This document shows positions 32,250-42,480 of a DNA stretch of 64,000 nt, one piece after another. Where the stretch lies: NCBI GenBank assembly GCA_023053575.1, contig JAKZAP010000004.1:5189572-5253571 (forward strand). Reading direction: 5' to 3'. The stretch comes from Branchinecta lynchi (lineage: Eukaryota; Arthropoda; Branchiopoda; Anostraca; Branchinectidae). Positions within the stretch are counted from its first letter, which is position 1. Each line of letters starts with the position of its first letter. The notes beneath the pieces are model-generated. The model was not told where the DNA came from. It saw only the letters and a program-made list of their open reading frames with translations, and did not search any database. A program made the translations under genes and the position numbers.

Positions 32250-33425
32250 CGGATCCCAAAACGTAAGTGGAGGGATGCCTATGCCTTTGTAAGAGGTGTC
32301 GGTCTGTCCGTCCGTCCGTCCGCCTGTCCGTCCGTCTGTGAGCACGATGACTCTCGAAGGGAATGAGATATTTTGATGAAACTTGGTGTGAGGATTTGTT
32401 GGGCTAGTGGTAAGGTCGGATTCGTAGATGGTCTCCATAGCTGTATATTTAGGGGAGGGCTTTTATTAAGGGGCATTTTTTTTTTTTTTTTTTTAAAGCT
32501 AATGAGATTTAGAGGTAAGGAGACAAGCTGAAGCTGAATCCGAATATGAAAGTTATTTTCTTGCTGGACAGGTAGTTCACCGGGAATCCGGCAAAAAACT
32601 GGAAAATTTGTCAACAATAAATGTTTAATCCGAAGTTGATTTTTAGGTTGATTTAAGGATCGGGAAACATGCTGAATCAGAATACCAAAATTATTTTGAA
32701 CCGGAGAAGAACCGGAAAATTTGTGTAAAAGTTTTACATGAATTTCATTTGGTTTCGAAAGAAGACATGCTGAATTCGGGTATAACAATCAGGCGCGTAT
32801 CCAGGAGTTTATTTCGGGGGGGGGGGGGGGTTGCCTTTTTGGTGGGGGGGGGGTTTGCCTGCGGGTCGCACAAAAAAAGTACAAAAAAGACAGATCAGAG
32901 GGAAAAGCCTATAAAATGAGTATTTGTGTATGTTTCGGGGGGGGGGGGGGGGGTCAACCCCCTACCCCCCTTGGATATGGCCTTGATGACAATCATTGTA
33001 TACCCGGAGACATAGTTCGCCACGAATCCGGCTGAAATTGGAAAATTTGTTAAAAGTTGAAGTTTTTTCTGAAGTTGATTAGAGGTTCGACATAAAGGTA
33101 GGGAAATACGCGGCGAATCCGTTTCTGAACTGCAACTTTGTGCAAGACCAGTAGGTCGCCCGGAATCCGGCCGAAACCGGAAATTTGCAGAAGTGAGGCA
33201 GGAACTTTCGTCAAAGTAGATATGACGCAGGCCACAGGGATAAACACACTTGCTGAATCCATATTTGAACTTGTCTTCTCTGATGAATATGCCTTAATCT
33301 GTTTCTAAATTTTATTAGTAAAGTGTTCAAGGAATCTGGCTAAGACCGGATCTTTACAACACCCAACAACACTGGATAAAATATTAATTTGTGGGATCCC
33401 ATCGAACCTTTAGTCTTGTTATCCC
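32250..33425 (+). repeat. Family 2 modular repeat, copy 2 (with nested hAT MITE)
   Basis: Opens CCCAAAACGTAAGTGGAGGG, ATGCCTATGCC, a GTCCGTCCGTCC microsatellite and a TGATGAAACTTGGTGTGAGG segment. Repeated GGGAATCCGGC and GAAAATTTGT units follow (about four). It closes CCCATCGAACCTTTAGTCTT G. Same ends as 25495-26525. Interrupted at 32790-32985 by a hAT-type MITE. Confidence 0.8.
32790..32985. mobile_element. 196-bp hAT-type MITE inside family 2
   Basis: Ends CAGGCGCGTATCCAGG and, on the other strand, CAAGGCCATATCCAAGG. Flanks ATAACAAT (32782-32789) and ATGACAAT (32986-32993) agree at 7 of 8 bases, as expected for an aged hAT duplication. Interior has G-tracts of 15 to 18 near both ends. Confidence 0.8.
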
Positions 33426-33598
33426 CTAGCTCCAGTTAGCTGCTTTGCTGTTGTGCCTTGATGTATTTCATTCAAATCTTCGGCTACGGAATTAAGCCTC
33501 TGTCTCGTATTGAGCCCGAGCAAGACCTCTTTTTAACTTGTCAAGTTTACGGTGGGGATCCCATGTATGTACATTATCGTCAATTAAATTAGCTACTA

Positions 33599-33981
33599 CA
33601 CTGTCAGAAGTTTCATAACAGACAGCGTATAACACTTTCAAGAATAACACCTTTTCACTTAGAAATAAAGTGCTATGACCAATTAAGTTTACACTATTTC
33701 GTGCCTATATCTCCAACAACACCTTCAACTGGTAAGAATACTAACGGGAACGAAAGAAATATAACAGATAACATCCCAAAGTGTTTTTTGTTGAAACCGC
33801 GCATCCTTCTGTTGTCGTTACGTAACTTCTGACAGTGTAGCATTTTACCTATTCAAATCATTGTTGGAGATCTAGGCACGAAATAGTATAAACTTAATTG
33901 GTCATAACACTTTATTTCTAAGTGAAAAGGTGTTATTGTTGAAAGTGTTATGCGCAATCTTTTATGAAACTTCTGACAGTG
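33599..33981. mobile_element. CACTGTCAGAAG palindromic element, copy 2
   Basis: Same ends and arms as 28078-28454; the asymmetric centre (GGGAACGAAAGAAATATAAC, CCGCGCATCCTTCT) is in the opposite orientation. The internal extra terminus (AACTTCTGACAGTGTAGC near 33823) is also retained, so the nested structure predates the spread of both copies. Confidence 0.85.
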
Positions 33982-35084
33982 TATTATGTAATGGCCCATC
34001 CCGGCTAGTAGGCCCCGGGCTAGGCTTGATATTTGAATTCCAGCTTCGCTACGATATGTGAACCAGCTTGATATGGACATCTGGATTGCATATAGCATGT
34101 GTACAGCCCTTACATCCTGTTTCACGACTTGTCCTGAGGCTAGTGGGCACCTATGGGGTCAGAATCTCCGTCCCGCCCCAGGATCCATATCTTCGCCTAC
34201 CACGCGTTCGTCATTACGACAAGGGGGAAACAAATGTGAAAAACTTCGGAATCGGTATTCCTTTTATCTTTCCGTAGCTTTCGCCTATTCTCGCCGACTT
34301 TCTTTCATCGCTCAACCTCTTGAAAAGTAAGTACGTTCCCACAGGTCACTGCCACCTCCCCTTCCCTCTTAAGTCAGTGGTTCTCGGGAAACACGCTCGG
34401 AAACAGGTGCCAACAGATCTGCGGTTCTTCAAGAAGACCTAATCATGCCTATTTGATGACCACCGTCATTACCAATCACCACACCCCATGCCGGTTCACG
34501 GATGGACAATCTGTATCTCTCGAAGCTGTAAGGATGTGAGATAGTGTTCCTTCAGAAAAAAATAATAATCGGCGAGAGGAAAAAGGTCGACAAAGACCAG
34601 AGAAACTCCGGGAATGATACGCCATGGAACTGTGACAAACTTGGGCGATGAATCATCTCGCGAAACCTCAAAACTGTCAGAGAACTCCCAATAGGTCACT
34701 AAAACGAAATTTTGCAGGCGGAGAAAAACGATGTTTGTGATCCTTCGATCCTTCTAAATCTAGTGAAACCGGAGCAACTGTTGAAGCAGAAATCTGAAAT
34801 GGGTCTGTTGTAATCACTATCCTCTGGCTTGGGTGCAAAAAACACATAATAATCTTCTTTGCGTTTCTTAGCAAACCCCTTACCATCTACCATAGCCTAT
34901 TTATTACATAGAGAGGTGGAAAGTGAACTTTTAGATATGGATCTCTGGAGAAAACATAGACTTGAGTCGATAAATAAACTTATTTGAACAAACTAATTGA
35001 ACGCTATAGAAGACGGCGTCGACGGCAGTAAGGAGAAGCAATATGAAACATATATAAGACACATACACAAGGCATGCGAAATCT
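33982..35084. other. No assignable gene
   Basis: 34090-34490 shares diverged sequence with 30.4-30.6 kb. On the minus strand 34893-34699 reads MVDGKGFAKKRKEDYYVFFA then KPEDSDYNRP, coding-like in style but unrecognised and followed by a stop. It could be a decayed exon or transposon piece. Confidence 0.3.
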
Positions 35085-35535
35085 GACGGTGCCAAACGGA
35101 TAAGTCAGCTACATTTTATTACAGCTATATTTCGCCCCTTCGTGGCACTGGTCCTCTACAGGCTCAAGCCGCTCAAGCTGTAAAATTAATCTGTGGAAAA
35201 AACGATTAAAGAATCTTCCTTATTATTTCTCGTAAATATCTCTACCCTTTCGGCGACCCAATCGAACAGCAAAAACAGCAGCCCTGTCCAGAATGAAATC
35301 ACAGCACCAGCTTTAGCTCCAACCAATTTTCTGAGAAGAACTTCACAAAGTCAGATATTTCAGGAAGAGTCTTTAATTGTTTTTTGTACAAATTAATTTT
35401 TCAGCTTGAGTGGCTTGAGCCTGAAGAGGACCCATGCCAAGAAGGGCCAAAATACAGCTCTAATAGAATTTAGCTGACTTATCCGCTTTGCACAGTCAAA
35501 TATGATTCGCAGTCAGCTTGGGCTGAAGGACTATT
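35085..35535. mobile_element. Foldback family, copy 3 (long, with internal sequence)
   Basis: Arms of about 100 bp: AAACGGATAAGTCAGCTACA, GCCCCTTCGTGGCACTGGTC and CAGGCTCAAGCCGCTCAAGC on the left; the right carries the mirror of AAAGCGGATAAGTCAGCTAA, GGCCCTTCTTGGCATGGGTC and CAGGCTCAAGCCACTCAAGC. The ~220-bp interior holds a 67-codon plus frame (35193-35396, SSLLFLVNISTLSATQSNSK) with no known match by eye. The outer right end GTCAGCTTGGGCTGAAGG is as in other copies. Confidence 0.82.
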
Positions 35536-35710
35536 TAGCATGCGAAACATTTGCGAAAGGCATGAAAATAATAGACAACAAATTTAACAAATCCACTTTA
35601 CGATAAAGGACCTGAATCAAATGCTGGCATAAGACTGTCTTAAAATTAAGTTGACGGATGTAAATTACCAGTGTTTCTCCGAACCGACGCACAGACGACG
35701 AGGGGAAGAA

Positions 35711-36013
35711 CCCGATGAAAAATTTATCTCAAAATAGTACTATGAAGTAGTACGAAAAATTTACATACAGTAGTAATTGATGCTACTATATGCTTCTACT
35801 TCAAGGCTACCGTGTTACTGCATACTACTATATGCTACTATTAGCAAGACTGGATGCTACCATGGCAAGACAAGATGCTACTGTATACTACTACATAAGA
35901 TTGGGCCAGTTTGAGACAAATTAAATGATAGTATTTTTGCTATTACATAGTATTACATGCAACGTTTTCGTACTACTACCATACTACTACGCAGGCTACA
36001 AATTTTTCATAGG
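35711..36013 (+). mobile_element. TAC-rich MITE, copy 1 (CCCGATGAAAAA ends)
   Basis: Left CCCGATGAAAAATTTATCTC; right (other strand) TCCTATGAAAAATTTGTAGC. The interior is rich in ACTACTATATGCTACTATTA-like triplet runs, AGCAAGACTGGATGCTAC and AAATGATAGTATT. Same family as 56101-56367 and 56782-57086. Confidence 0.8.
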
Positions 36014-36566
36014 AGAGAACAGACGACTTATCTGGGGACTACGACCTATCTGTGCTCCAAAATTTTCCACAGTTTTTTCTTCGGTCAATTAGTTTAGGAA
36101 CGCCTAGCTTGACGAGAGCCTCTTCAAATGTTATGTTGCAATCTCCCAGAATGATTATCGCTGCTCTCTCTTGGATACTTTCCAGGCGATTAGATTATTC
36201 GACAGAAAGATATGTGTGCGAGTTGGACTTCTCTCCGTCATCTGGCCCATCGTCCTCGTGATATTTTTCATGAATTCCTCAGTTCCGATTTTTTTTTTTA
36301 ATTGTCTAAAATGTATTGTGTTGACTGATTTTTTCATATTGTCCCTTTTTTCCTCGTCCATTTAGCAGGTAGCAAAAATTGTTACTATTATACTGATCCA
36401 CGAGCGAGCTTCCATCCGGTGACTGGTTTGCTAACTACTTTCACAGGACCCATGGAAGCTCAGTTGGCAGAAAGTCGCCCTTCGAAACTGAAGGTCGCGG
36501 TTCAAAAACCCAGCCAAGGAGCACTTTCTGCTTTCAGTTCACTATACAACATGCCAACGAACTCAC
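36014..36566. other. Intron-like sequence downstream of guanylate cyclase exon
   Basis: Intronic if the guanylate cyclase gene continues to lower coordinates. A minus frame segment reads IILGDCNITFEEALVKLG near 36100-36150, which could be a scrap of LINE endonuclease (G-D-x-N), too short to call. Confidence 0.35.
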
Positions 36567-36844
36567 CTTCAATCGTAGTTGCGAATCTGGAAATCCGCCA
36601 ACCAACTCAGCTTTCGTTCTTAGAACGTAGACGGTATTAATGTGTGACAGAAAGTTCTCAAAGGAGAAGATCATGTGGGGTCGAACCATCTCGAACAGGT
36701 CGGTGACTCTGGAACCCGGTTGTTCAGCTTGTGGTAGAATTCGAGAAATGGCGGAGCCGGCCTGCTCCACTTCTAACGACCTCCGGAAAATGATGTGGAA
36801 TGGAAATGCGGTTTGAAAGGTGGAGTCACAAATAGGGGCCATAG
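36567..36844 (-). CDS. Soluble guanylate cyclase beta-type, HNOBA-domain exon
   Basis: Part of a heme-containing soluble guanylate cyclase, which makes cGMP in response to NO or, for atypical subunits, oxygen. This exon encodes the HNOBA (PAS-like) domain: FQTAFPFHIIFRRSLEVEQA, GSAISRILPQ, VTDLFEMVRPHMIFSFENF and LSHINTVYVLRTK, ending LRLK. The acceptor is TTTTTCTTTATTCTAG|CTATGG and the donor TTGAAG|GTGAGT, both strong. The exon is 278 bases, begins with two bases of a split codon and ends in phase 0; its start phase fits exactly the one-base overhang of the exon at 49705-49870. The family continues with G-Q-M after L-R-L-K, so the next exon must start there; I did not find it at lower coordinates. 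Confidence 0.93.
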
Positions 36845-37000
36845 CTAGAATAAAGAAAAACACATAAACCGCGGATTCGGCCGGTGCACGTGATGTTAGC
36901 TGAAGATTACCCTTCCCTAGTTACCGAGGAGCCGCAGCAGTTGTCGGCTCCTCCAGTCTTGAGATGCTGTAACCTTAAAGGATTTCTTGCAGACGCTATG
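36845..37000. other. Start of the 12.9-kb guanylate cyclase intron
   Basis: The intron runs from 49704 down to 36845 on the minus strand. Its content is listed as separate mobile elements below. A pyrimidine-rich tract lies directly before the 36844 acceptor. Confidence 0.7.
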
Positions 37001-37345
37001 AACTGATTATGAACTTTGAAAATAAAAATATGTCAGAGAAGCTCCGGGATCTTCTTCCACTAGATGCTTCAGCACTAATATTTAAATATGCAATTAGAAA
37101 TGTTGTAAATATGCAAAGCACCTGCTCCACTTATCATAACCGTCATGTGGCACAGAGAAGTTCAAAATTTAAGATGCAAATGTTACCCTTTTGTATGTTT
37201 CCTCGTCGCTTTAAAAATCATGGACAACAGGGCCCAACCAGCGCACGATGTCATCGACGGCTCCCTGGCCGAAGATTTTTTCTTTCATTTACTTCGCTTT
37301 TTAAAAATGGCGGGTATAAATAAGTTACTTACTTACTTACTTTAT
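37000..37345 (+). mobile_element. LINE 3' UTR fragment with (TTAC)n tail
   Basis: Ends with AAAATGGCGGGTATAAATAA then GTTACTTACTTACTTACTT, the same terminus as 12240-12285. A 104-codon frame (37009-37323) crosses it without LINE motifs. It lies in opposite orientation next to the minus-strand RTE element. Confidence 0.55.
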
Positions 37346-37499
37346 AGTTTGGGCCATGTAAAGCTTCAGCTTCTTCGCGATGTAGGTGGTCGTAAGGTAG
37401 CCTAGAGACACTTGCTATTTTATTCGACTGTGCATTTATTTTTAATGGCTGTGCATAAGATGCTATACTTACTTACTTGTACTTGGATCAGGACACAAG

Positions 37500-39424
37500 C
37501 TATGTAGCTCTCCTTGGCGACAGGATCTGGAAGACTGTTGAGTTCCATAGGTTACGGTCTTGGGCTAATGGGGCGAAGGTTTCGAGCCATGAAGGGTCCC
37601 ACCTGCGGCCATGTCTCCGGAAACCGCCGATCGGCTCGAGGTCAGATTTAACGGTGTTGAGCCCGGTTTTGACTTGTCGTCCACGACGTTTCCTCCAATC
37701 AGGCGCTGGTTTGCAGCGTAGGCTTTGGTTTGTAAAAGACTCGGGCGGTCTTCGACAAACATGGCCGAACCAAGACAAGCGGCGAAGGCGGATGAGAGTT
37801 GCAATGTCGTACTTTTGGTCACATCGTTGGTAGATGACCGTGTTTGGGACTCGGTCGCTGAGACGTATCCCCAGTATGCTCCTCAGGCATCTGTGTTCAA
37901 AAGTATTGATTTGTGTGCCTCGGTGGCTTTTAAGGGCCATGTCTCGCGGCCGTACAGTAAGACAGATCGGACTAGGGCATCGTAGATACAGATTTTTGTT
38001 CTCCGGTGGATTTCCTTCCTCTTCCAAAGCGGCTTTCGCAGCTGTGCGAAGACAGCGGAAGCTGATGCAATGCGACATTGGATTTCTTCGTTACATCCGC
38101 CGTTAATGTCGATGTATGATCCGAGATACTTGAATTTATTGACAACTTCAATCTGCCTTTGGTTCAGGGTTATATGGGTGGAAATTAAGTCCGGGGCATT
38201 AGACATAGCTTTAGTTTTGTCAATATTAATCTTGAGTCCCATTGGGGCAGCAACTTCGGAGACTTTCAGAAGCACGTCCTGGGCTTCATCGACGGATTCG
38301 CCAAGAAGGGCAACATCATCGGCATAGTCCAGGTCGGTGGTACTGAAATAAGGGCAAACCTTGACTCCTCCGAAGTTTAGCATTGCTTTTTCCAGTGTCC
38401 AATCGACGACAAAATTGAATAGCTCAGGAGAGAGTACACATCCTTGACTTACACATAAGACATTCGGTGTAATCATACACCGATTGACATGGAGGCAGGC
38501 TCGTGTGTATTGATAGTAAGCCTGAATGCGTCGTATGATTTTAAGTGGGACAGCATCCTCTTCCATCGCCTTCCAAATTCCTCCCCGGATGACTGAGTCG
38601 AAGGCCGTAATGAAGTCGATGAAGACAGCAACCGTGATTTGTTGATGTTTGGCTATATGTTCAAAAATCTGTCTCAGGATAAAGAGCTGGTCCATACAGC
38701 CCATGCCGGCTCTGAAACCAGATTGGTTGGGGCGGATTCTTTGGTTGCGGACTGTGCGGAAACGGTTAAGCAAAATCATTGCAAAGATCTTTCCAGCAAT
38801 GCTTATAAGAGAAATCCCTCCAAAATTTGTGCACTCAGTGCGGTCGCCTGTCTTAAAGACTAGTATTATAACCGAGTCTTGCCATTCTTGGGGAAACCGT
38901 TCCTGAGACCAGATTGAGCAGAAGAGCTTGTGGAGTTTCTCAGCGAGAATAGGGGCAGCTTTGCAGACTTCAGCTGGGATAGAATCAATGCCTGGCGCCT
39001 GGTGATTCCTTAGCTTCTTGACTGCCTCTTTGATCTCTTGTATTGAAGGCGGGTCAACGTTGACGTTGCTGTACGGGATTGGCTGACTCGGTGGCACAGA
39101 GCTGGGGCTAGGATTACTCGGCTGGGGCGTACTGGCGCTATCAATGGAAGGCGTTTGAGTGGGGGGGATGTCGTGACTGGGGTTCAGCAGCTTCTGGAAG
39201 TGGCACTGCCATCTTGCAATTATGTCATCTTTTCTTGGCAGAAGCGTTCCACCTTCCCCTCTCACTCCAGAAGAGATCTTTTTACTTTTCCCAGTCGATT
39301 CTTTTAGAAGTTGGTAAAGCCTTCTTGTATCTGAATGATTAGCAGCATTCTGCATATCTGCTGCCACATTGTCCCAGTAGCGTTGTCTGTCACGGCAGGC
39401 GGATTTATGGCATTCTTTCCTCAA
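37500..39424 (-). pseudogene. Reverse transcriptase of RTE-like element
   Basis: A 513-codon open stretch (39424-37883) continues after one frameshift in the overlapping frame 38078-37500. Visible in order: NHQAPGIDSIPAEV, NFGGISLISIAGKIF (usually N-Y-R-G, Arg here Gly), GFRAGMGCMDQL, motif A VFIDFITAFDSV, motif B SQGCVLSPELFNF, motif C DYADDVALLGES with the catalytic YADD intact, MGLKINIDKTKAM, FKYLGSYID, and C-terminal INTFEHRCLRSILGI and LRRLSWFGHVCRRPP. The protein would prime reverse transcription at nicked target DNA. Apart from the frameshift near 37890-37900 the domain looks almost intact. Confidence 0.92.
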
Positions 39425-40181
39425 TGTTTAGAAAACTGTGCATTTGGTATCTCCGATCTGTTGTTTTGGGTTTGATAGTTTGATGGTGTCTTCTGAAATC
39501 CAGTTTTTCTGCTTCCGCTGTTGTCTACCGAGGACTTTTTCAGAGGCGTCCTTTATGGTGTCTCTGATCTTACTCCACTCGTCTTCTATGGATGGTCCGT
39601 TGTCATCGTCCGTGGGCAGGGTGTCAAAACGGTTGGATAATTCTAGGCGGAACTTTTCTGCTACTGCTTTATCCTGGAGACGTGCTACATCGTAACTCTG
39701 GGGAGGTGAAGTTCGTTTTCTGGAAGCGAGTTTTATTGGTTAGTGAAGCTTTTAGCAGTGTATGATCAGAGCCGTTCTTTCCTCCAGTGTCGGCTCCACG
39801 GTACGCTCTATAGTTCTGTATAAAGCTTCGCAATCGGGAGGATATCAGCAGGAAATCGCTGGGTCGAGAGTTGAAAAAGTGGAATACGGATTTTCCGACA
39901 GGGGTGGAGACGAGCTCATCCTCTATATTTCCATTTAGCCTGGTTTCGGATACACATAGAATGTCTATGCAATATCTTTCGCATTCGCCTGCTATGAAGG
40001 TCTGGGTCGTCGGGCATTTAATTGAACAGACGTTCCAGCACCCCATACTGAGGGATTGTCGACGTTTCAACAGGTGGACGGCTTGTTGACTTTTCGTCGG
40101 GGTCGCCGGAGCCTCTGACGCATCGCTTGCCGGGAATGCCGTAGCCAAAGGTGGTTTTCTTCTTTTGTCTGCCATTTCCAT
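39425..40181 (-). pseudogene. APE-type endonuclease and linker of RTE-like element
   Basis: The frame from ATG at 40181 to 39669 has a polar start, then SMGCWNVCSIKCPTTQ (N-terminal W-N-V block), CERYCIDILCVSETRLNG (catalytic Glu in S-E-T-R) and, after an apparent internal deletion, TGGKNGSDHTLLKASL (S-D-H block with the catalytic His). The middle of a normal endonuclease, about 80-100 residues including the Y and G-D-x-N blocks, is missing. A +1 shift near 39707 moves into a linker readable as YDVARLQDKAVAEKFRLEL, NRFDTLPTDD and VLGRQQRKQKNWISEDT, ending in a stop just before the reverse transcriptase frame. Confidence 0.82.
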
Positions 40182-40603
40182 CGATTCATGGGAATATATT
40201 TAACCAACGGGTCCCCAGTTCGATGGCACCCCTTCTGCGTGTTTGCCGGCGTCCGCCAAGGTTAGGTTGTCAGGGCCGTTGCCACCCTTCTGCCACGGTG
40301 AGGCCATGCAGCTGGATTTCTCCCTAAAGATCTAGGGACGGAGGAGGTGCCTGTGGCGCGTCCTAGAGACCCCACAACAATCTCTAGGGGCGGAACAGCG
40401 GCCTATTCTACCCAGCCTAGTCTACAGGGAGCTTATCAGGGCCCCGCGCAAGCACTTCGAACCGCCTGTGCGTCACGGGTCCCCGGACACCGCCAGTGTC
40501 CCCCCCCCTTAGGTTTCAGCGGAGTGACGCCTCATTCCGATCCCAAATACTGCCCTTTTTGTCCAGAAGAAACTGAAATCACAGTTAAAAATTGTCAACC
40601 CTT
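40182..40603 (-). other. GC-rich leader of RTE-like element
   Basis: This block is clearly richer in G+C than its surroundings (GGCAACGGCCCTGACAACC, GGACGCCGGCAAACACGCAG on minus) and precedes the endonuclease ATG, so it is probably the 5' UTR with internal promoter. The ATG context is GAATCGATGGAAATGGCAG. Confidence 0.55.
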
Positions 40604-40613
40604 GCGGTAGAAC

Positions 40614-41565
40614 CTTACCTTAGTTCCTCTTGCACCTCCAGAGGCGCTTAGGGCATCTAAGAAGAGTCGCCAGTCGTCTCTCATAAGGGCCGCTGCCGAT
40701 ACAGCTTCCCATTTGGGCTGGATAGACGCGTTGATGTTGTGAAGTGTTCTTCTTAGTGTTCTTCGGTCGCCCTCTTCCTCTGGGTCCCTCCGGATGCCAC
40801 TGGAGGATAGCGTTGGGGAGTCTGGTGCTTCCCATCCTGACTGTATGGCCCAGATACCTCCAGCGGAAGATCTCGATGACTTCAGTAATAAGGGGTTGCA
40901 TTGTCAGCTGGCGAATCACTAGGTTTGTGACCCTTTCTGTCCAGTGTATGTTTAAGATCCGCCTAAGGAAGGTGTTTTCAAAGGCTAGAAGACGTTTCTC
41001 CTGCTGTTGGCTTAGATGCCACGTCTCGGACCCGTACAAGAGTACGGAGAGAATGTTGCTGTTGAAAAGTCTCAGCTTGAGTCTAAGGGAGTACTTTTTG
41101 CTCCTCCATATCTTCTTAAGCCAATTGAAGACACCGCTGGCGTGACCAAGTCTTAGCTGGACCTCCCTTGCACAAGCTCCAGTATTTTCCACTATACTGA
41201 CGAGATATTGGAATTCAACGACCTCCTCGACTTGCTGGTCCCTACAGCATATATCTAGCGGAGATCCGCTGCTCGCCATACTCCTCGTTTTGGGGATGTT
41301 TATTTTCAATCCGAACAGTTCAGCTGTGTCACTGGTCTTTGTAAGGAAGTCCTGTAGCTTCTGTTTGCAGGTCTCCGTTAGGCTGATGTCATCGGCAAAG
41401 TCTTTGTCTCCTACTTTTCTGTCATCCCCGATGTCAATGCCACATCCTTCACATCTTTTTAGAATGTAGTCGATGATCAGGACGAACATCAGCAGAGACA
41501 GAACGCAACCTTGCTTCACGCCCGTCATAATTCGGAAGTATCTGGTGTTGCCGTCGCGGGTACGT
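40614..41565 (-). pseudogene. Second RTE-like LINE, 5'-truncated, with 10-bp TSD
   Basis: Starts inside the palm: RIMTGVKQGCVLSLLMF (motif B), DKDFADDISLTETC (motif C as F-A-D-D), GLKINIPKTRSM, then VLLYGSETWHL, FRWRYLGHTVRM and GPRGRGRPKNTKK. A 302-codon frame is open to TAA at about 40620. The insert is flanked by GCGGTAGAAC at 40604-40613 and 41566-41575, a textbook target duplication. The 3' end runs TAAGGTAAG directly into it. It is distinct in sequence from the element at 37459-40600 and inserted beside or into it. Confidence 0.9.
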
Positions 41566-41617
41566 GCGGTAGAACACCCTCGATTTTTATTTTTTTGTTC
41601 GCGTTCTTTTCCAAAAA

Positions 41618-41885
41618 AAAGCGACGTTGCTACAGACTGTTTCCGACTTTTTCACCGAAACTCCAGTTTCTTCTCCCGAATACGCCCAGAATTTCTAAGG
41701 CTTGTTCCGAATTTGAAAAGAAAGTGGAAATAGATATCGACCCCAAAAAACACGACGTTGCTACAGACTACGTTTCCGATTTTTTCACCGAAACTCCAGT
41801 TTCTTCTCCCCAAAAACGCTCAGAATTTCTAAGGCTTGTTCCCGAATTTGAAAAAAAGAAAGTGGAAATACTTGGAAGCCATCCG
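41618..41885 (+). repeat. Two tandem ~130-bp units with protein-like sequence
   Basis: CGACGTTGCTACAGACT, TTTCACCGAAACTCCAGTTT, CAGAATTTCTAAGGCTTGTT and AAAGAAAGTGGAAATA occur twice in order. In one frame the second unit reads KKHDVATDYVSDFFTETPV and EFLRLVPEFEKKKVEI. The first unit encodes the same protein with a frame slip, so the repeat may descend from a coding region. Family unknown. Confidence 0.75.
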
Positions 41886-42379
41886 TGATTCCGGATTCCT
41901 CCGCTCCACACGGATGACTGAATCCGGAATTTTGGGAAAATCGATTAAACCAGGTCAGGTCCGTACATGCCTGACAAGTGTCTTGCCATGCAGACTCTCA
42001 GGCCATCTTAAAACATCCTTTTTCCTTGACGACTGAGAAATGTGAGCCATGTAACGTGTCAAGGCTCCAGTGTACTTTTTTCTTTTCTTTTTTAACTCAA
42101 TCCCTGCGGATACAGGGGTTGCCAGGTCCTTAACGAATGATGAGAGTAATTGCCTAAGGAAAATAACAGTTTTTCCCTAACAACAAAACCAAGAAATCGA
42201 ATACTTAAATGCAGAAATAAGGGCAAATAAAAAGTATCTTAGGAGCAGGCCACAAATAAGAACAGCCTAGACAACACCCCAACACACATTACGATAACAA
42301 TCACAGTGTAATATAGCCTAACGAGCGGTTATTAGAAGCTTGGTTCCTGAAAGAGGGCAAAAAGACTTTGTTGACTTGG

Positions 42380-42480
42380 ATAGTACTATACGGATATCTC
42401 TAGCGATATTTCGGTACTTTTTGGCAAGGGTACTCTTCAGACTCAGCACTATCTGCAAGAAAAATATAAGCTTTAAAACC
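42380..42480. repeat. Foldback family, diverged single arm
   Basis: ATACGGATATCTCTAGCGAT, ATTTCGGTACTTTTTGGCAA and GGGTACTCTTCAGACTCAGC align with the foldback arm. No partner arm seen nearby. Confidence 0.6.

Larger units (their letters stand above)
37459..40600 (-). mobile_element. RTE-like non-LTR retrotransposon, near full length
   Basis: Minus-strand order: GC-rich 5' region (about 40600-40182), endonuclease frame (40181 down), linker, reverse transcriptase and C-terminal region (to 37500), and a short 3' UTR ending AAGTAAGTAAGTAT at about 37473-37459, the microsatellite-like tail usual for RTE-type elements. At least two frameshifts and one stop separate the domains, so it is probably inactive, but it is the best preserved element here. 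The 5' border is uncertain. It lies within a guanylate cyclase intron in the same orientation as the gene. Confidence 0.85.

Noticed and set aside
36014..36361. LINE endonuclease exon from IILGDCN on minus
   Set aside because: Only one short motif, no other endonuclease blocks, stops on both sides.
37500..38078. 192-codon minus frame as a separate gene
   Set aside because: It is the frameshifted continuation of the reverse transcriptase C-terminal region of the same element.
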